Notes under the pieces: generated by a model
The model's database searches: none
What the model was told of the DNA's origin: nothing
Seen by the model: the letters and a program-made list of their open reading frames with translations, nothing else
Program-made: the position numbers and the translations under genes
Shown: one piece after another, positions 7,028 through 16,030 of the stretch
Layout: the number at the start of each line of letters is the position of its first letter
Position numbering within the stretch: position 1 is the first letter of the stretch
Source of the DNA: Patulibacter americanus DSM 16676
Lineage (GTDB): Bacteria > Actinomycetota > Thermoleophilia > Solirubrobacterales > Solirubrobacteraceae
Length of the DNA stretch: 64,000 bases
Assembly: GCF_000420025.1 (NCBI RefSeq)
Contig: NZ_ATUD01000001.1
Location: 62,001 to 126,000, forward strand
Direction of reading: 5' to 3'

Positions 7028-8644
7028 ATGACCAACCTCAGACCCTCCAGGCGCGCTCTCGCCGCCGCGTCGTCGCTGCCCCTGGCGCTCCTCGCGTTCG
7101 GCGCCGCCGCCTCGCCGGCCCACGCCATCGTCGGTGGCCAGACCGCCCGCACCGTCGCGCCGTACGACGGCTCGTTCCAGCGCGTCGACTCGCCGCGTCG
7201 GAGCACCCACGTCTGCGGCGCGACGTTGATCGCGCCGCGGTGGGCGATCACGGCCGGGCACTGCACCAACGAGGTCGACACGAAGACGAGCCTCGCCGGC
7301 ACGGGCAAGGTGAAGATCGCGCTGTCGGGCAATCCCGTCGGCTGGAAGGTGCGCTTCGGCTCCCGCGACAACATCTCCGGGGGACGCCTCGTGAACGTGC
7401 AGCAGTTCGTACGGGCCTCCCGGACCATCGACCCCGCGGGCGACTACGCGCTGCTGAAGCTCAGCCGGCCCGTCCGCGTCACGCCCGCGAAGGTGGCGAC
7501 GCGTCCGCCGGCGCCCGGAACCACGGCGACCATCCAAGGGTGGGGCTACACCAACAAGGGCGGACTGCGCGACTACGGGCGCACCCGCAGCTACCCGACG
7601 ATGCTGCGGGCGGCGATCACGAAGGTCGCACGGCTGAAGACCTGCGGCATCAAGGCCGACCGCCGGGCGCTCTGCATCGGTGTCGACGAGCGCGTCGGGC
7701 CCGACAACATGGACTCCGGCGGCCCGGTCTTCGTGCAGGAGCGCGGCCACGGCACCGTGATCGCCGGAACCGTCAACGGCGGCAACTACGTCAGCGGTCT
7801 TCGGCCCTCGGTCTACACGGACCTCAGCGCGCACCGGCGCTGGATCAGCTCGTACACCTCGGGCCGGCGCGCGATCCCGCGCCCGAAGCGCCTGACGTCG
7901 CCGGGCATGGCCGGGGCCGCAGTGATCCATGGCAGCGGGTGCTCCGCGTCGGTGGTGCGCGTCGCGGCCAGCCGGCCCACCGACCCGGCCATGGTGCTCA
8001 CGAACGGGCACTGCCTCGACCCCCGGCCGAAGCCCGGCCAGGCCGTGGCCGACCGTCCGTCCGACTCCCTGGTGCCGTTGACGGGCCGGTCCAGCAACCC
8101 CATTGCGCGCGGGACGACCACCCGCCTGCTCTACGCGACGATGACCGGCACCGACGTCGCGCTCTACCGCCTACGCCAGAGCTACGCCGAGCTCGCCGCC
8201 CTCGACGTGCCCGCCCGCGAGCTGGCCACGACCGGCCCGGCGCCGGGCGACGCGCTCGTGATGCACTCCGGGACCGCGCAGACGACCTTCGCCTGCACGG
8301 TCGAGACCGTCGTCCCCGCCGTCCAGGAGTCGGGGTACACCCAGCGGAACGCGCTGCGCTACGCCGCCGACAAGGCGTGCCTGCCCCAGGGCGGGACCTC
8401 CGGGTCCCCGATGGTCAACCCCCGCACCGACCAGATCGTCGCGATCCACAACAGCCACGTGACCGGCGACGGCAAGCCCTGCACCGAGAGCAACCCGTGC
8501 GAGGTCGCCCCGGACGGCACCACCACCGCGGTCAAGGACCGCGGCTACGCCCAGCAGGTCACGGGCCTCACCGCGTGCATCGCCGCCGGCTCGGTCTTCG
8601 ACGCCGCGCGGCCGGGCTGCACGGTGACGGCCGCCCGCCGTTGA
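7028..8644 (+). CDS. Secreted protein with two tandem trypsin-like serine protease domains
   Basis: 538 aa. Signal peptide 1-33 ends AHA and is followed directly by IVGG (34-37), like an activated S1A N-terminus. Domain 1 has H78 (TAGHC), D139 (GDYALLKL) and S230 (MDSGGP). Domain 2 (about 290-538) has its own triad: H328 (LTNGHC), D376 (TDVALYRL) and S458 (GGTSGSP, as in glutamyl-endopeptidase-type proteases). Both triads look intact, so two active sites in one chain are likely. Several Cys pairs (TFACTV, PCTESNPC) suggest disulfides and an extracellular location. ATG 7028 has TACGGT 7 nt upstream (leaderless). Substrate specificity is unknown. Confidence 0.88.
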   Translation: MTNLRPSRRALAAASSLPLALLAFGAAASPAHAIVGGQTARTVAPYDGSFQRVDSPRRSTHVCGATLIAPRWAITAGHCTNEVDTKTSLAGTGKVKIALSGNPVGWKVRFGSRDNISGGRLVNVQQFVRASRTIDPAGDYALLKLSRPVRVTPAKVATRPPAPGTTATIQGWGYTNKGGLRDYGRTRSYPTMLRAAITKVARLKTCGIKADRRALCIGVDERVGPDNMDSGGPVFVQERGHGTVIAGTVNGGNYVSGLRPSVYTDLSAHRRWISSYTSGRRAIPRPKRLTSPGMAGAAVIHGSGCSASVVRVAASRPTDPAMVLTNGHCLDPRPKPGQAVADRPSDSLVPLTGRSSNPIARGTTTRLLYATMTGTDVALYRLRQSYAELAALDVPARELATTGPAPGDALVMHSGTAQTTFACTVETVVPAVQESGYTQRNALRYAADKACLPQGGTSGSPMVNPRTDQIVAIHNSHVTGDGKPCTESNPCEVAPDGTTTAVKDRGYAQQVTGLTACIAAGSVFDAARPGCTVTAARR

Positions 8645-8651
8645 GCTGCGG

Positions 8652-8668
8652 GGGCCTGGCCGAGGCCC
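8652..8668. terminator. Bidirectional hairpin between convergent protease and P450 genes
   Basis: GGGCCT and AGGCCC arms with a 5-nt loop sit in the 38-bp gap between two convergent genes. There is no U-tract, as is usual in high-GC genomes. Confidence 0.45.
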
Positions 8669-8682
8669 GCCCCGCGCGCCCC

Positions 8683-10047
8683 CTACCCCGCGACCCCCAC
8701 CGCCTGCGCCCCCGCGCTCTCCCGCTCCCGCCGCCGCGCGACCACGATCTGTGCCTGGCCACCCGGCGTCCTCGTGATCGCCCGGGTGCGCATGCGCTCG
8801 CCCGGGGCCGTGGTGGTCTGCAGGTCCATGGCGGCGACGATCTCGCCCAGGATCGTCTTCATCTCGAAGAGGGCGAAGCTGGCGCCGAGGCAACGACGGA
8901 CGCCGCCGCCGAACGGGATCCAGGTGTAGGTGCCCGGCGTCTGGTCGAGCCAGCGCTCCGGGCGGAACGCGTCGGGGTCCGGGTAGATGTCGGGGCGGCG
9001 GTGGACGAGGTGGATGCAGGGTGCCACGCGGGTGCCGGCCGGGAGGGTGTGGCCGGCGATCTCGACGGGCTCCTGCAGCTCGCGCACGACGATCGAGATG
9101 ACCGGGCACAGCCGCAGGGTCTCGCGACAAACGGCATCCATCCAGGCGTCGCCCTCGCCGTCCCGGACCTCGTCCTGCAGGCGCCGCAGGGCGTCGGGGT
9201 GGCGGACCAGCCGCTCGAGCGCCCAGGACAGCGAGGTGGCCGTCGTCTCGTGGCCCGCGACGAGCAACGTCATCAGCTCGTCGCGCAGCTCGCGGTCGCC
9301 CATGGGACGCCCGTCCTCGTCCGTGGCCTGCAGCAGCATCGAGAGGATGTCGCCCCGCTCCTCCAGGTCAGCGGCGTCGCGGCGGCGGGCGATCTCGGGC
9401 AGCAGGATCGCGTCGACGTCCTCCAGCGCGCGGCGGAACGTCGGCAGGCGCCGGAACGCACCCTCGCCGAGCAGCGCCATGGTCAGCATCGTGCGCTTGC
9501 CGGTGACCTCGGCCATCACGTGCTCGAGCGCGGCCCGCAGGTCCCGCAGCTGCGACCCCTCCACGCCGAAGACCGCGCGCATGATGATCTCGAGCGTGAT
9601 CTGCTGCATCTGCGGCCACGCGCGCAGCGGCTGGCCGACGGGCCACGTCGCGATCGTGTCGCGGGCGATCTGGCGCATGAGGTCCTCGTAGCCCGCCATC
9701 CGCTTGCCGTGGAACGGCGGGAGCAGCAGCTTGCGCTGGCGCATGTGCGGCTTCTCGTCCAGCAGCAGCACGGAGTGGCGGCCGAGGATCGGCAGCAGCA
9801 CCGAGTTGCCCTCGCCCGCGTGGAAGACCTTCGGGTCGCCGGTGAAGACCTGCTTGACGTGCTCCGGGTCGGTGAGGAACACCCAGCGGTCGGCGCCGGG
9901 CAGGCGGATCGTGAAGGTCTCGCCGTACCGCTCCCGGCACTCGGCGAGGAACCCCCAGGTGTCCCGCATCCAGCGCAGGGTCTGGAGCGGTGCAGGCCGG
10001 CGCGGCCCGGGCGGGAAGATGGCGGACGACGCGCGGGCGGGACTCAT
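8683..10047 (-). CDS. Cytochrome P450
   Basis: 454 aa, full-length bacterial P450. I-helix AGHETT at 264-269 (oxygen activation), ExxR at E309-R312 (ETLR), PERW near 363, and the heme loop FGGGVRRCLGA with the thiolate ligand C386. No membrane anchor is visible, so it is a soluble class I enzyme needing ferredoxin partners that are not in this window. It looks closest to fatty-acid/terpenoid-type CYPs of actinobacteria, but the substrate cannot be assigned. The start at 10047 lies inside a palindromic regulatory region, which suggests ligand-controlled expression. Confidence 0.93.
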   Translation of the reverse strand: MSPARASSAIFPPGPRRPAPLQTLRWMRDTWGFLAECRERYGETFTIRLPGADRWVFLTDPEHVKQVFTGDPKVFHAGEGNSVLLPILGRHSVLLLDEKPHMRQRKLLLPPFHGKRMAGYEDLMRQIARDTIATWPVGQPLRAWPQMQQITLEIIMRAVFGVEGSQLRDLRAALEHVMAEVTGKRTMLTMALLGEGAFRRLPTFRRALEDVDAILLPEIARRRDAADLEERGDILSMLLQATDEDGRPMGDRELRDELMTLLVAGHETTATSLSWALERLVRHPDALRRLQDEVRDGEGDAWMDAVCRETLRLCPVISIVVRELQEPVEIAGHTLPAGTRVAPCIHLVHRRPDIYPDPDAFRPERWLDQTPGTYTWIPFGGGVRRCLGASFALFEMKTILGEIVAAMDLQTTTAPGERMRTRAITRTPGGQAQIVVARRRERESAGAQAVGVAG

Positions 10048-10086
10048 GACATAGCCGACGCTATTCGCATAATGGTCGCTATGTCA
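10047..10086 (-). promoter_or_regulatory. Palindromic operator/promoter of the P450 gene
   Basis: The 9-bp arms TGACATAGC (10047-10055) and GCTATGTCA (10078-10086) are perfect inverted repeats. A nested perfect palindrome ATAGC-CGAC-GCTAT lies at 10051-10064, so the half-site ATAGC occurs three times. On the minus strand the outer arm also creates TTGACA, a consensus -35 hexamer, with ATAGCG 17 bp downstream. The block is conspicuously A/T-rich for this genome. Overlap of promoter and half-sites suggests repression by a dimeric (TetR- or MarR-like) regulator not present nearby. Confidence 0.6.
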
Positions 10087-10172
10087 AATGGGATCGGCTC
10101 CTGCGGGCGCGTGCGGGTCCCACGGGGTACGCGCGGGTCCCGGGGACGGCGCGCGGCCCCGAGCCGTGGTGA

Positions 10173-10835
10173 TCAACCGCGGAAGTAGCCGCGGCGGTCG
10201 CTCTCGGCGATGAGCTCCTCGGCGGCCGCGCCCAGCGACGCCGACGAGGCCCCGATGGCCCCCAGGAGCCCGCGGATGCTGTCCGCCGTCACGCCCTCGT
10301 CGGGCCATCGGCCGCCCCCGGCCATCCAGCTCAGGAGCAGCGGCTGCAGGCGGTCGAGCCCGCGGGCGAACCGCGCCTCGGGGGTGGCGCCGGCTTCGAA
10401 CTCCTCCCACGCCGCGCGCAGGCGGCGGCCCTGCTCGTCGGGCAGCAGACCGTAGAGCCGGTCGGCGGCCTGGACCTCGCGCACGGCCTGGGCGGCGCGG
10501 GCCGCGACGTCGTGGACGGAGACGTCGCCCGCGTAGACCTCGACGAGGTCGTGCAGCACGAGCAGCTCGACGACGCGTCCCCGGTCGACCGGCTCGTCCG
10601 CGTGCTCGGCGAGGACCAGGGCCATGAGCGCCAGGTGCCAGGAGTGCTCCGCGTCGTTCTCCCGCCGCTCCGTGGCGGCGACGGGCGACTGCCGCAGCAC
10701 GGCCTTCATGCGGTCGACCTCGACGACGAACGTGAGCTGCCGCCGCAGGTCTCCGCCGATCGAGGCGGGCAGCGGGTTGCGGTCGATCAGGAGCGGCTCG
10801 GGGACGGAGTCGGATCCGGGGTCCAGCGGGGGCAT
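10173..10835 (-). CDS. HD-domain hydrolase (YfbR/HD_3-like)
   Basis: 220 aa. Metal-binding HD signatures are present: AEHSWHLALMALVLAEH for the first His and LLVLHDLVEVYAGD for the HD pair, as in HD_3 proteins related to 5'-deoxynucleotidase YfbR and human HDDC2. A nucleotide monophosphatase activity is likely by family but unproven. ATG 10835 has CAGGCT 7 nt upstream, fitting the leaderless pattern; an in-frame GTG at 10859 is the alternative. It lies upstream of the P450 gene, but 125 bp containing the P450 operator separate them, so they are probably independent. Confidence 0.8.
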   Translation of the reverse strand: MPPLDPGSDSVPEPLLIDRNPLPASIGGDLRRQLTFVVEVDRMKAVLRQSPVAATERRENDAEHSWHLALMALVLAEHADEPVDRGRVVELLVLHDLVEVYAGDVSVHDVAARAAQAVREVQAADRLYGLLPDEQGRRLRAAWEEFEAGATPEARFARGLDRLQPLLLSWMAGGGRWPDEGVTADSIRGLLGAIGASSASLGAAAEELIAESDRRGYFRG

Positions 10836-10934
10836 GGGGAGCAGCCTGCCAGGCCCCACGACGGCGCGGCCGCCGACGCGGGTCGGGTCAGACCACCGGG
10901 CCCCACGACTGCTCGCGCCGCGGTGGGGGACCGG

Positions 10935-12317
10935 TCAGTCGGCGAGGCCCCACGACGGCGCGGCCGCCGGCGCGGCCGTGCCCGGCCCCGGCGGCCGATG
11001 CAGACGACGGAAGAGCGGGCCGGTCAGCACCGTCGTCAGCAGCGCGACGCCAACGAGCGCGGTGAACGTGACCTCGTCCAGGATGCCCGCCGACCGCCCG
11101 ACCTCGAGGATCACGAGCTCGGTCAGGCCCCGGGCGTTCATGAGCGTGCCGAGCGCGGCGGACTCGCGGAGCCCCGCGCCCGACAGGCGCGCGGCGAGGC
11201 CGACGCCGCCGAACTTCGCGAGGGTCGCGACGACGAACAGCAGCGCCATCGTCGCCAGGCCCGCGCCCGTCAGGCCGGTCAGGTCGACGGTCAGGCCCGT
11301 GGTGAGGAAGAAGACGGGTACGAGCACGCGCCCCGCCGTCCCGAGGGCCGCGGCGCCGCGTTCGGCAGGCCCCGCGACGCGCACTGCCGCGCCGTCTCCC
11401 ACCGCCAGCGCGCGCCCGTTCCCCGCCTCGCACGTCGCGCCGTCTCCCGCCCCGTCCTCGGCCGTCCCCCGCGGGACGACGAGCCCGAAGGCGAACGCGC
11501 CGATGGCGGCGTGCAGGCCGAGCGCCTCCGTCGCCCCGGCCGAGAGCGCCAGGCCGACGAGCAGCACGGCGGCCGGGGCGAGGGCCGGGGCGGGCGTGAG
11601 CCGCGCCACCACGAGGCGCAGCCCCGGCCGCACCACGCCCACGAGCACGACCGCGTAGACCACGACGAGCACGCCCGTCACGACCAGGGAACGCCCACCG
11701 TCGCCCGTCGCGGCCACCACGACCGCCAGGGCGGACCAGGCGACGAGGTCGGTGACGGCGGCCACGGTCATCGCCAGGGCGCCGATCGGTGCCCGCAGCA
11801 GCCCGGCCTCGTCGAGGATCCGGGCCAGCACCGGGAACGCCGTCACGGAGAGCGCGATCGCGAGGAACGCGGCGAAGGCGGCCAGCGGCACCTCCTCCCC
11901 CGCCACCACGTCGTGCGCGGGCCACAGGAGCAGCGCGACGGCGACGCCCGCGACGGCCGGCACGGCGACCGACCCGACCGACAGCGCCCCGACGCGGCGG
12001 CCCATCCGCCGCATCTGCCCCAGGTCGCTCTCGTGGCCGACGCCGAACATGAAGAGGACGAGCCCGACGGTCGCCACCGCCTTCAGGACGCCCCGGACGT
12101 CGTCCGGGAAGAGCGCGGAGAGCACGTCGGGGGCGAGCAGCCCGAGCAGCGTCGGGCCCAGCGCGATCCCCGCGAGGATCTCGCCGACCACGGCGGGCTG
12201 GCCGACGCCCCGGAGCATCCGGCCGAAGAGGCGGCTGACGACCAGGATCAGGGCCACGTCGAGCAGCACGACGAGACCCGTCGCCCCGGCGTCGACGACG
12301 GCGAGGAGGGGGACCAC
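10935..12317 (-). CDS. CPA2-family cation/proton antiporter (Kef-type membrane domain)
   Basis: 460 aa with about 12 hydrophobic helices. It carries the sodium/hydrogen exchanger signature GQPAVVGEILAGIALGPTLLG and the conserved FPVLARILDE region in which the membrane Asp/Glu binds the ion. It lacks the TrkA-N/RCK cytoplasmic domain of KefB/C. A Gly/Ala/Glu-rich hydrophilic insert (about residues 283-325) is an odd addition between helices. GTG 12317 is preceded by a GGAG Shine-Dalgarno sequence. Probable role: proton-coupled Na+ or K+ extrusion. Confidence 0.87.
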   Translation of the reverse strand: MVPLLAVVDAGATGLVVLLDVALILVVSRLFGRMLRGVGQPAVVGEILAGIALGPTLLGLLAPDVLSALFPDDVRGVLKAVATVGLVLFMFGVGHESDLGQMRRMGRRVGALSVGSVAVPAVAGVAVALLLWPAHDVVAGEEVPLAAFAAFLAIALSVTAFPVLARILDEAGLLRAPIGALAMTVAAVTDLVAWSALAVVVAATGDGGRSLVVTGVLVVVYAVVLVGVVRPGLRLVVARLTPAPALAPAAVLLVGLALSAGATEALGLHAAIGAFAFGLVVPRGTAEDGAGDGATCEAGNGRALAVGDGAAVRVAGPAERGAAALGTAGRVLVPVFFLTTGLTVDLTGLTGAGLATMALLFVVATLAKFGGVGLAARLSGAGLRESAALGTLMNARGLTELVILEVGRSAGILDEVTFTALVGVALLTTVLTGPLFRRLHRPPGPGTAAPAAAPSWGLAD

Positions 12318-12492
12318 GGAACTCCGACCTTCGAGAGGGACCGGGCGCGCGGCCCACCCCAGTCGGGCGGCCCCGTGCGCGACGCCCGGCTACCCCCGGC
12401 GCCACACGACGGTACGTGCGGCACGACGCCGGCGGATGGCCCGTGGGCCGCACGTCACACGACGCAGACCGCCCCCGGCCCCGCGGCCCCCG

Positions 12493-13992
12493 CTACCTCC
12501 CGGCGCGCCGCACGGCCTCGGGCGTGAGGCGCGGCTTGCCCGCCCGGAAGATCCAGTCGTTCCAGTACGCGCGCAGGTCCCGCCCGCTCTCGGCGTTCGT
12601 GTGGGCGATCCAGTCCTCGGCCGTCACGGTGCCGTGGGCGTGGTCGCGGGTCCAGCTCCGGAGCGAGCGGTAGAAGACGCGGTCGCCGACGATCTGCCGG
12701 TAGCCCTCGAAGGCGCCCGCGGAGCGCTGGTAGGTCGCGTCGCTGAACAACGTCTTGGCGGTCGGGCGCCCGGGCGAGATCTTCCAGAGCGGGTCGTTCG
12801 CGCGTCGTGCCAGGAGCTCCCGCAGCTGCCCGGCCGGGCTCGGGATGCCCAGCTTCCGGGACTTCGCAGCACCCGTGCGGTCGTAGGGGTACAGCCAGTC
12901 GCCGGCCCACACGGCCAGTCCCTCGTTGAGCCATAGGTCCGCCCAGCGGCTGGGCGTCACGCTGTTGCCGAACCACTGGTGTGCCAGCTCGTGGGGCACG
13001 GCGGTGGTGTCGATCGAGGCGTAGTTCGGCTTGCTCTGCGTCTCCAGGGCGTACCCGGCCGCCGGGGCGACCGCGTAGACGCCACCGAAGGACGAGAACG
13101 GGAAGGGCCCGAAGAAGAACGAGAAGCGGCGAACGACGTCCTCCTCGAGCCCTCCGGCCAGGTCGCTCTCGAACTCGCGGCGCCGGTCCGCCGGCAGCGC
13201 CCTGAGCCCGCGACGGTCGACGGCGTCGTAGATCGGGAGGCCGTCGGCCGAGCGGTGCGTCCGCAGCCGGAAGTCGCCGAGCGTGGCCGTTGCGAGGTAG
13301 CTGCTCATGGGGTGGCGCTCGCGCCAGTCCCAGGTGCGCCAACGGCCGTGCGTCGTGGCGGAGCGCAGCTCGCCGTTCCCGATCGCCGTGAGCCCCTTGG
13401 GCACGGTGACGGCGATGCGGTAGGTGGCCTTGTCGCCCGGCGTGTTGTTGTTCGGGAACCAGGTCTGTGCTCCGATGGGCTGGCCGACGACGAACGCCCC
13501 GCCGCGCGTGCGCACCCACCCCTCGGGCGTCCCGCCCCGCCCACGGGCCGCGCGCGGCGTCCCGTCGTAGGCGACGGACACGACGAACCGCGCCCCCGCG
13601 GGGAGCGCCGCCGCCGGGGTGACCTCGAGCTTCGTCCGCCCCCGCGCGAAGGATGCCGGCGCGTTGTCGACCTTCACGGACCGGACGGTGAGTCCCTGCA
13701 GGTCGAGGCTGAAGCTCGACAGGTCCTGGGTGGCCTCCGCGGTGATCTCGGCGTGAGCCGTGAGGTGCCGGGTCGCCGGGCGGTAGCGCAGGCGCAGGTC
13801 GTAGTGCTGGGCGTCGTAGCCCCCGTTGCCGGTGGTCGGGAACACCGTGTCGCCCGCCGACCGGGCGCCCGGCGAGGGCGCAGCGACCGCGGTCGTGGTG
13901 CCCCCGAGGGACGCCGCGGCGGCCACGGCGACGGCGACGCGCAGGAGGGGGCGCCGCCGGTGGACGCCCGACGCAAGGACAGAAACTTGCAT
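12493..13992 (-). CDS. Secreted M1-family metallopeptidase
   Basis: 499 aa. A signal peptide (about 1-38, ending TAVAA) precedes an N-terminal beta domain and the gluzincin catalytic domain. Zinc site HELAHQW gives H334, E335 and H338, with the third ligand E357 in LWLNEG, i.e. HExxH-x18-E. The exopeptidase motif reads YALETQ (about 314-319) instead of the GAMEN consensus, as in other secreted bacterial M1 enzymes. It is shorter than full aminopeptidase N (no C-terminal ERAP-like helical domain). ATG 13992 has TACCCT 6 nt upstream, so it is probably leaderless. Likely an extracellular aminopeptidase. Confidence 0.9.
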   Translation of the reverse strand: MQVSVLASGVHRRRPLLRVAVAVAAAASLGGTTTAVAAPSPGARSAGDTVFPTTGNGGYDAQHYDLRLRYRPATRHLTAHAEITAEATQDLSSFSLDLQGLTVRSVKVDNAPASFARGRTKLEVTPAAALPAGARFVVSVAYDGTPRAARGRGGTPEGWVRTRGGAFVVGQPIGAQTWFPNNNTPGDKATYRIAVTVPKGLTAIGNGELRSATTHGRWRTWDWRERHPMSSYLATATLGDFRLRTHRSADGLPIYDAVDRRGLRALPADRRREFESDLAGGLEEDVVRRFSFFFGPFPFSSFGGVYAVAPAAGYALETQSKPNYASIDTTAVPHELAHQWFGNSVTPSRWADLWLNEGLAVWAGDWLYPYDRTGAAKSRKLGIPSPAGQLRELLARRANDPLWKISPGRPTAKTLFSDATYQRSAGAFEGYRQIVGDRVFYRSLRSWTRDHAHGTVTAEDWIAHTNAESGRDLRAYWNDWIFRAGKPRLTPEAVRRAGR

Positions 13993-14041
13993 CCCACCAG
14001 GGTACGCGGCGCCCCTGTGCGCGCGGTCCGGATCGGGGCCA

Positions 14042-14063
14042 GCGCTCGGCCGGCCCCGAGCGC
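14042..14063 (-). terminator. Terminator hairpin after the pyruvate dehydrogenase operon
   Basis: GCGCTCGG and CCGAGCGC, 8-bp arms with a 6-nt loop, located 2 bp downstream of the E3 stop codon. Confidence 0.6.
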
Positions 14064-14065
14064 CC

Positions 14066-16030
14066 TCAGTCCTTCTTGGCCCGCTTGCGCTTCTGGGGCA
14101 TGTCGGTGATCGTGCCCTCCGCGATCTCGGCGGCCAGGCCCACGGACTCCGACAGCGTGGGGTGCGCGTGGACGGTCAGGGCGACGTCCTCCGCGTTGGC
14201 ACCCATCTCGAGCGCCAGGCCGATCTCGGCGATGAGCTCGCCGGCGTTCGTGCCCACGATGCCCGCGCCGAGGATCCGGCGGGTCTCCGGGTCGATCAGG
14301 AGCTTCGTCTGCCCCTTCTCGGCGTCGCTCGCGAGCGCGCGGCCCGAGGCGACCCACGGGAACGCCGCGGTCTCGTACGGCGTGCCGTCCTTCTTGGCCT
14401 GCGTCTCCGTCAGGCCGACCCACGCGAGCTCGGGCTCGGTGTAGGCCACGGACGGGATGCCGCGCACGTCGAACGCGACGTCGTGCCCGGCGATGACCTC
14501 GGCGGCCACGTGCGCCTCGTGCGTGGCCTTGTGGGCGAGCATGGGCTGCCCGATGACGTCGCCGATCGCGTAGATGTGGGCGACCTTCGTGCGCTGCTGC
14601 TCGTCGACGGGCACGAACCCGCGCTCGTCGACCTCGACGCCGATCTCCTCCAGGCCCAGGTCCTTGCCGTTCGGGATACGGCCGACGGCCACGAGGACCC
14701 GGTCGAACACGGCCGGCTCCGGGGCGTCCCCGGACTCGACGGAGAACGTGGCCTGCAGGCCGCCGTCGACCTTCTCCACCTTCTCCACCTTGGTCTGCAG
14801 GTGGATCGCGGCGTAGCGGCCCTCGATGCGCTTCTTCAGCGGCTTGACGAGGTCCTTGTCCGCACCCGGGACGATCTGGTCCGCGAGCTCGACGACCGTG
14901 ACCTGCGAGCCCAGGGCGTCGTAGACCGTGGCCATCTCCAGGCCGATGATGCCGCCGCCCACGACGAGCAGCCGCTCCGGGACGTCCCGCAGCTCGAGCG
15001 CGCCGGTGGAGTCCATGACGCCCTCCTCCTCGTGCGGGATGCCCGGGAGACGCACGGAGCTGGAGCCCGTCGCGACGATCGCCGAGTCGAAGGTGACGAG
15101 CGTGTCGTCGACCTGCAGCTCGTGCTCGCCGACGAAGCGGCCCGTGCCGTGGACGACCTCGACCTTGCGGCCCTTGGCCATGCCGCCGACGCCGCCGGAG
15201 AGCTTGCCGACGACCTCGTCCTTCCAGGAACGCAGCGCGTCGAGGTCGATCTCGGGCTTCGCGAACGAGACGCCGTGGGCGCCCATGTCCTCGGCCTCCG
15301 TGATGACCTTCGCCGCGTGCAGCAGCGCCTTCGAGGGAATGCAGCCGACGTTCAGGCAGACGCCGCCGAGGACGGGCTCGCGCTCGACCATCGCGACCTT
15401 CAGACCGAGGTCCGCGGCGCGGAACGCCGCGGAGTAGCCGCCCGGGCCGGAGCCCAGGACGACGACGTCGACGTGCAGGTCGCCCTTCTCCTTGACCTCG
15501 TCGGACGCCTTGGAGGGCGTGCCGCCGTGGCGACCGGCGGTGCCGGCCGCGGCAGGGTCGGCCGTGGCGGACGAGCCGCCCGCGTAGGAGTCGCCCTCCG
15601 TGCCGGCCGCGGCGGTGCCGGACACGCCATCCGACCCGGAGCCGCCGCCCGAGCCCGAACCGCCGGACCCACCCGTCGACTCGCCGGTGGGCGTCTCGCC
15701 CTTCGGCGCGCTCGCGTGGTCCGCGCCCGCGCCGTCCTTCTCGTCGACCTTGCCGCCCTCGGGGGCCTCGGAGCCGCCACCGGAGCCCGCGTCCGCGGTC
15801 TCCAGGATCGCGACGACGGTGCCCTCGGAGACGGCGTCCCCGACGGCGACCTTGAGCTCGACGATCTTCCCGGCCTCGGGACTCGGGACCTCCATCGTGG
15901 CCTTCTCGGACTCGATCGCGACGAGCGGGTCCTCGACCTCGACGGTGTCGCCGACCGCGACGAGCAGCTCCGTGACGGGGACGTCCTCGAAGTCCCCGAT
16001 GTCCGGGACCTTGATCTCGATGGTGCTCAC
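14066..16030 (-). CDS. lpdA: Dihydrolipoyl dehydrogenase (E3) with N-terminal lipoyl domain
   Basis: 654 aa, longer than a standard 470-aa E3 because of an N-terminal lipoyl domain (1-78, lipoyl-Lys K43 in SEKATMEV) and a flexible Gly/Ser/Ala/Glu linker (about 80-185). The FAD motif GSGPGGYSAAFRAADLG and the redox disulfide CLNVGC (C225, C230) define the oxidoreductase, with the C-terminal VHAHPTLSE His/Glu pair. It reoxidises dihydrolipoyl groups of E2, producing NADH. GTG start at 16030 overlaps the E2 stop (GTGA). The attached lipoyl domain is nearly identical to that of E2 next door. Confidence 0.95.
   Translation of the reverse strand: MSTIEIKVPDIGDFEDVPVTELLVAVGDTVEVEDPLVAIESEKATMEVPSPEAGKIVELKVAVGDAVSEGTVVAILETADAGSGGGSEAPEGGKVDEKDGAGADHASAPKGETPTGESTGGSGGSGSGGGSGSDGVSGTAAAGTEGDSYAGGSSATADPAAAGTAGRHGGTPSKASDEVKEKGDLHVDVVVLGSGPGGYSAAFRAADLGLKVAMVEREPVLGGVCLNVGCIPSKALLHAAKVITEAEDMGAHGVSFAKPEIDLDALRSWKDEVVGKLSGGVGGMAKGRKVEVVHGTGRFVGEHELQVDDTLVTFDSAIVATGSSSVRLPGIPHEEEGVMDSTGALELRDVPERLLVVGGGIIGLEMATVYDALGSQVTVVELADQIVPGADKDLVKPLKKRIEGRYAAIHLQTKVEKVEKVDGGLQATFSVESGDAPEPAVFDRVLVAVGRIPNGKDLGLEEIGVEVDERGFVPVDEQQRTKVAHIYAIGDVIGQPMLAHKATHEAHVAAEVIAGHDVAFDVRGIPSVAYTEPELAWVGLTETQAKKDGTPYETAAFPWVASGRALASDAEKGQTKLLIDPETRRILGAGIVGTNAGELIAEIGLALEMGANAEDVALTVHAHPTLSESVGLAAEIAEGTITDMPQKRKRAKKD

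Noticed and set aside
6649..10188. Long plus-strand open frame of about 1,180 codons crossing the protease and P450
   Set aside because: It runs through real genes in other frames, is Arg/Pro-rich with no domain, and its length is explained by the lack of stop codons in GC-rich DNA.
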